Shown here: in pieces, positions 58,550 through 64,000 of the stretch | Numbering within the stretch: position 1 is the first letter of the stretch | Layout: the number at the start of each line of letters is the position of its first letter | Source: Pelobates cultripes | Taxonomy: Eukaryota; Chordata; Amphibia; Anura; Pelobatidae | DNA length: 64,000 bases | Assembly: GCA_933207985.1 (NCBI GenBank) | Contig: OW240912.1 | Coordinates: 249,889,252-249,953,251 of the forward strand | Direction of reading: 5' to 3' | Program-made: the position numbers and the translations under genes | Notes under the pieces: generated by a model | What the model was told of the DNA's origin: nothing | What the model saw: the letters and a program-made list of their open reading frames with translations, nothing else | The model's database searches: none

Positions 58550-61500
58550 AGCTCAACAATGTCCTGTAGTTTTGGTGCAGGTAAGGTTAAATAACCTGCT
58601 CCGACATGGGAGACCCAGGTACTAGTAGATAACTGCGGCTCCCATAAGTCAGCACAGGCCAGATTTAGTGGCCTCAAGGAAACAGATTACACGTAACAAG
58701 CTCTTAAAATAGACACTTTCACATCTCACTAAAAAAGTGTGACCAAACTTCTGTTGGTTTTCAGCAACATATCATCAAAATATCATCTCTGACATGACAA
58801 TTTACTGGTGACAGCTGAACCCTATATACCTGATCACCAGGTATAAGTGGTGTCAGATCACTATGTATGAAAAGATGCACAGAGAGTCTTCAGAAGCCCT
58901 GTGACAGGCTCTGTGAACTCAATTGAATAGGGAGAGAAACACTGTTCGTGCTGTAAATCGTGTGTGTTTATATTATAGAGCATAGTCTTTACTCAGTTAG
59001 CCTAATAATATATAACTAATAGTCTTTACTGAGTTAATACTTTTACTGAGTTAGCATTATCATAAACAATAGTCTTTACTGAGTTAGCATAAAATATATT
59101 CAAAACACTTTAACTTATTTTCCTATAAATATAGATTAACATTTATATAAAATATGGAATGCAAAGATAACACGTAAAAGTCGGATAGGACAACACTTTT
59201 TTTTAGATTGCAGTCCAGCGACAGATAAAAATATTTATTTTTTCTTTAAAAAAAAAAAGATTTATTTTTGTTGTGCGAGTAAGTACATGCGGATTTGCGA
59301 TGCCACAACAGCAAGAGCAAAGTTTCAGCAGTAAATATATTTATACAGAGTCATGGCTTGTAATGATTTTGCACATTTTTGTATAAGAAAAATAATAAAG
59401 TATACTGATGATAAACGATTCATGGACAATCCCCCGTCAGACAGACAAGGGGAGAACATAGTGTAAACGTGTTGGACTTTTGTCTGTGGGGCAATTATCT
59501 GCCGTAATAACGTGCCACATTATAAACTAAGGGGTAAATACCTGTTGGCACTCATGGTATATTTTAGTTTTTCATCAATTTGTTCATTCTTTACATCTAT
59601 ATTGGGATGATATACAATTTTACATATATCGCAATATTGGAATCCCTTAAATTCCAATCTTTCAGAGAGAGAGAGGACAGAAACATAATATTTTTGTCAC
59701 AACCAATACCGTTTACAAAACTAGATTAAAAAGTGCCATGATAATTAATATATTTAAGGAACCTGATAAGATTTTTTTTAAATACAGCATACTAAAATGT
59801 CATAAGAATGTAAAAATCATGTGGGAATAATTCCTGTATGTTGTAAATACAGTTGTCTGCATGACCCTAGAATCTGTGTATTGCAAACTTCTACAAAGAG
59901 TCTTTGTGTTATGCCCAGGGACCATGTCTCTACATCTTTGCATGCTAGACAAAGAAGATGTATGAAGCCATATCAGAAAATTTGTTTCAGTGGAAGGTGA
60001 AGAACAGGACAGGAGCATGGGGTTGAAATGGGGGGGGATTTTAGACTAAATTGTACAGCATAGTCTTTACTATTAACCATCTATATATAGGGACGGGTAG
60101 AAGCAGTATGTTTTGATTTAGAATGATTTCATAGAAAATATAATTTATTAAAAGCACAGGTCAAAATATATCAAATACAATAGCAATAATGTTCCAGATA
60201 ATGTAAACATTTACAAGCTAGGGAAACAAGCAGTTTGTATTAGTATTTGTTTGCAATCATTTAGCAAATCCTATGAATATCACATAACATTATGGCACAT
60301 TGACAATTTATTAATATGATGAGAAAGACTTAAAAAATAGCCAATCAACCCTGTTTTTCAGCTTAAATGTAAATAGTATTATTTATGTAACTTTTATTAA
60401 TTGTGCTTTAAAAGAGGCAAACTGACATGATAAACTTATGCTGCTTAGTGTACTGGGGATGTAATGGGTTCATTAGTGAAGGTGACCTCTGGAAAAGCCA
60501 TTGAAATGGAAAACACTAAACACATGGTATGTTTCTGTGTGTGCATGTGTAACTGGAAGATTTGGAGGTATTTGTAGCTTTTTAGCATAAGTTTAACAAC
60601 ACTTTTTACTTTTTATTTATAATGTGAGTTTTATTATAGGTCACGGGTTAAAATGTCCGTATATGTTTTGGATGCAACTGTATTTGCTGATCACTATATA
60701 TGACAGACATATCATGTATAAGACTATCTTTTTTCTAAAACAATGTCTAAAATTGCACAGAATCTAAGTTTAAATTGCTCTGATGCATTTCAAGGTGCCA
60801 CGGCCCACACACATACCTGGCCTCCCTCCCGCTGATCCCCTTCTGAATGCTGTGGATTAAGAGGTCCCTATATGTGTAGGATCTGCAGCAGACATCAGCA
60901 CTTACCACCAACAGAGCTCCAGAGACATGCCACACCATAAAAGGAACAGCCATTTTAAGGTTTGTTCCACCTCAGGTATAGGTCTTGCTTCCTGATTTAT
61001 ATTTATAGGGGAAGAAATGTGGATCAGGGAGCAGAGGGAATACTACTGTGCTCTCCCAGCATGCCCTCACATCACCTGCTGCATTGTGGGAGCTGTAGTC
61101 TCACAGAATGCACTATAGAGCCATTAACTTCACATAGTACCGTAGCAAGTGTTTTGTTCTCCTCAGAAGTCACCTCTAAAATATCAAAGTTGTTTTATTT
61201 GATGTTTAAAATAATGATTTCTTAATTTTGGGTTTAAAAAATAGGGGTTGTCTTATACACAGAAAAATATGGCATATTCTTAGTCAATTTTAACCTACAT
61301 GTATCTCTCCTCATAGAATAATGCTACTTTGCTAGGGTAGTGAGTATTAGGTTTTCTTTGCTAAATTCTGTCTGTGGTAGAAGAACCTTGTTGCCATGTT
61401 ACCATGATGATATGATGCCTTGTATAATAATATTTTATTTAGATATTTGTTAAATTGTATTTAGATGTTTGTTAATTTAAAAAAACCTTTTGCTTCCCAT

Positions 61501-61558
61501 GTTTAAGTTGTCCTTGTGGTGAAGTTATGGTAGTGTTAAGAGTGGATTTTACAGACAT
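58550..61558. other. No gene recognised (copy 2)
   Basis: Counterpart of 35,140-38,155. Differences are numerous up to about 59,700 and then rare. Confidence 0.45.
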
Positions 61559-61562
61559 GTCT

Positions 61563-61778
61563 GTTGTGGCCCTGTTTGTGACATAAAACACTCATGGTAC
61601 CTCTTAGGTTAACACTGTTGTGGCCCTTTTTGTGACACAAGACACTCGTGGTACCTTTATAGTTAACACTGTTGTGGCTCTGCTTGTGACACAAAACACT
61701 CATAGTACCTTTTTAGTTAACACTGTTGTGCCCCTGTTTATGACACAAAACACTTGTGGTACCTTTATAGTTAACAAT
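61563..61778. repeat. Four-copy 54-bp tandem repeat, copy 2
   Basis: Same four units as at 38,160-38,375, in the same order, with no unit gained or lost. Confidence 0.9.
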
Positions 61779-62707
61779 CTACCAAAGTTGCTAGCATGAA
61801 CACAAATAATGAAAACACTGATATATCAATGTAGAGAATATGTCTTCAAATGAAATAACCTCAGCAACTTATGACCCCGGGTGAATCATGAAGCACTGCC
61901 ATTTACTTTTTTTGACTAGATGTGTGTGTCATCTCGACAGAACATGATAGTCATATCCGTCCTTCAGAAAAGACTGCTTATTTTTAGAAGACAAATGCAA
62001 AAGCATCAGTTTTCAATTATATGACACACATCATCCCTTTCTCCAACTCATAATGGATAGGATTGTCAATAATTATGCCATTGTGTGTTGCATTTAGAAA
62101 CTGCACTAAAAAAAAGAATAGAATAACCCAGCTGGATTCCGTCTTTGAATTCTTTCTTATAATGATATACTTTTTTTTTAAAGTTTAGTTTACTTGTCAA
62201 TTTTTTAAAGTAATTAGACAAACAGCCTCTTTACCCTTTGGTCCTTAATTTCATTTTTCATAAGTATTTTTCAAATGTTATATTTTAACTTATGTTAAGT
62301 ATGATAAAGTATTTAAAATATCTGCATAAACTCCCACAATTTCTATTAAAATTGTATGTGCACAGACAGTGAAAATAGCTTCATTTGGAACATTTAAAGC
62401 ACAATTTAATATCCCGTGGAAATATTCTGCAGTACAGATAGTCTTTCTTATGGCTTCATTTTGCAGACACAAGCCATGATGGACAACTGCAGCCCCGGGA
62501 GAAAATCTATTTTAGTAATGTCCATATGTCAAACACTACTCAATTTGATTAGAAAAATGGCTGCTTTCTATTTCTTTTGTGCTAGAAAAATCTTTTGTTC
62601 TAAATGCTTTTTTTCTTTTACATGCCATATGAATTCATTTTTAAATATACTATTTCAGCTGTGTTTTTTCTAAAACAGTTGGACATCTTTTTAAAGACTT
62701 GATTCAC

Positions 62708-63106
62708 TTAAAGGGACACTATAGACACCAAATCAACTTCAGCTTAATGAAGCAGTTTTGGTTTACAAATCATGCCCCTGCAGCCTCACTACTTAACTCT
62801 CTGCTGTTTAAAAGATAAATCACTTTGTGTATACAGCCCTAGTCACCCCTTCATGCATGTGATTTATACAGCATTCCTAACCACTTCCTGTAAAGAATGT
62901 TTGAATATCTGCAAAGCTATATTTTTAATAAACTGCATACAATTATTAATTGATATGAAGTATATTAACAAAGCTTCCTAAAATGAACCTAAGTGCATTT
63001 TCATACATGTTTTACAAGTTTTAAATTACTCAAAAGTGAGAATTTTCTATCTTTCCACTCTAAAGAGAAGTTTAAATATTTTAATATCATGTTATCTTGT
63101 TGTCAT
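62708..63106. mobile_element. TTAA MITE left part, copy 2
   Basis: Counterpart of 39,305-39,703. No right terminus found beyond the foldback that follows, so it is truncated or split. Confidence 0.65.
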
Positions 63107-63626
63107 GGTAAGGCTCTGAAAATACAGAAAATCAACACAGGGTAATACGTTTTGACACTAAGTAATGAAAGTGAGAGACTTAGAAAAACTCACAATCTGT
63201 AGAGCATTTCTGAGTTTGCTCTAAACTATGAAGGCAATCAGATGTGTGAATAGCTGTACTTGGTCCCCTCAGGAGGTGTTTGCAGTCCTCTGTGCTCTCT
63301 CCTTAATCCCTATGTGTATTTAGACAAATGGAGTTGCTCCAATCGCCATTGGCGGGAATGTCCGCCTGCCAACGTCAAGGCACACCCCCCCTAAAGCGGG
63401 TCCTACACTAACCCTTCAGCCTGCTTCCTTGCGCTTCTGGGAAACACCTCCTGAGGGGACCAAGTACAGCTATTCACACATCTGATTGATGTATCCTGCC
63501 TTCATAGTTTAGAGCAAACTCAGAAATGCTCTACAGATTGTGAGTTTTTCTAAGTCTCTTACTTTCATTACTTAGTGTCAAAACGTATTACCCTATGTTG
63601 GTTTTCTGTATTTTCAGAGCCTTACC
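63107..63626. mobile_element. Long foldback element, about 180-bp arms
   Basis: Left arm 63,107-63,282 (GGTAAGGCTCTGAAAATACAG onward) and right arm 63,442-63,626 are near-complementary, with one short insertion in the right arm (TTGATGTATCC). The loop of about 160 bp is GC-richer and non-coding. The copy-1 version is truncated at the contig end. Confidence 0.88.
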
Positions 63627-63934
63627 TACATAATTTGGGAGTTACACCAAAATTGCGCAATCACCTTTTCTTCTGTTTTGCTATTGTGTATATGTAAGTG
63701 TAACAAAATGACTGTGCACTTAGGTGCTTTTGCTGCATGCTATATTAATAACACTTCTGTTAATTAGCTCCATCCTTTTCCTTTTTCTGTTTTTGTATCT
63801 CTTGTTATCATGTTATCTTGTTAAGTTATATCAAGTAATGTTACGTTGTTATAGTTCTATCAGTTCCATCAGAAACAATCCCTGTTCTCCAACTGAATAC
63901 AGAACATTGTGTAAAAATAAATGTAACGTGTACA
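63627..63934. other. No gene recognised
   Basis: AT-rich sequence between the foldback and the L2 tail. Confidence 0.45.
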
Positions 63935-63935
63935 A

Positions 63936-64000
63936 AATTATTATTATTATTATTATTATGATATTTATAGAGCGCCGTCAAATTCCACAGCGCTTTACAA
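63936..64000 (-). mobile_element. L2 LINE 3' tail, minus strand, cut by window end
   Basis: (ATT)n followed by ATATTTATAGAGCGCCGTCA, the reverse complement of the L2 3' end at 29,858-29,905. The element continues beyond the window. Confidence 0.8.

Larger units (their letters stand above)
44824..63295. repeat. Large duplicated segment, copy 2
   Basis: Counterpart of 20,962-39,892. Its left end abuts the LTR; its right end continues past the point where copy 1 stops at the gap. It lacks the 486-bp MITE insertion, has a longer (TA)n, a 6-bp deletion near 50,912, an insertion near 56,113-56,140 and a deletion near 56,939. Confidence 0.95.

Overview
This window reads as non-coding vertebrate nuclear DNA, most likely from a frog. 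It is AT-rich, has no bacterial-style gene packing, and is full of decayed transposons. Frog origin is inferred from the mix of elements: TTAA-flanked foldback MITEs ending in CCTTAAGG-type termini, Tc1-like transposons, L2 and CR1/Rex1-like LINEs, DIRS-like and Penelope-like retroelements, and a Gmr1-like Ty3/gypsy element. No species can be named from the sequence alone.

Layout. 1-20,960 is single-copy in the window. It holds AT-rich low-complexity DNA, a hairpin-chain repeat, foldbacks, LTR-like pieces, a CR1-like LINE tail, a nested Tc1 cluster (6,450-9,450), several TTAA MITEs and one strong candidate host exon on the minus strand (19,469-19,585). 20,962-39,892 (copy 1) is repeated almost base for base at 44,824-63,295 (copy 2). 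Between them lie a 100-N gap (39,893-39,992) and the 3' 4.8 kb of an LTR retrotransposon (39,993-44,823). The end of the window is a foldback and an L2 tail.

The main coding content is the retrotransposon. It has a gag with a SCAN-like capsid segment and a zinc knuckle, a protease, and then a pol in which integrase comes BEFORE reverse transcriptase/RNase H. That order is copia-like but the domains are gypsy-like, which is the hallmark of the Gmr1 group. A one-base frame offset separates protease from integrase. The 3' LTR (about 1,015 bp) ends exactly where copy 2 begins, inside an L2 LINE that copy 1 carries uninterrupted.

The best reading of the duplication is two haplotypes placed in series by the assembler: one with the retrotransposon, one without. 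The contig break falls inside a long hairpin. The two copies differ by scattered substitutions, microsatellite lengths, small indels and one clean 486-bp TTAA MITE insertion, with similarity varying along their length. A true tandem duplication is the alternative.

Both copies contain a Penelope-like element with a recognisable type I hammerhead ribozyme core, a decayed DIRS-like reverse transcriptase, degenerate interstitial telomere-like repeats and a 4 x 54 bp tandem array. Apart from the candidate exon, I see no host protein-coding gene; the window may be intronic or intergenic.
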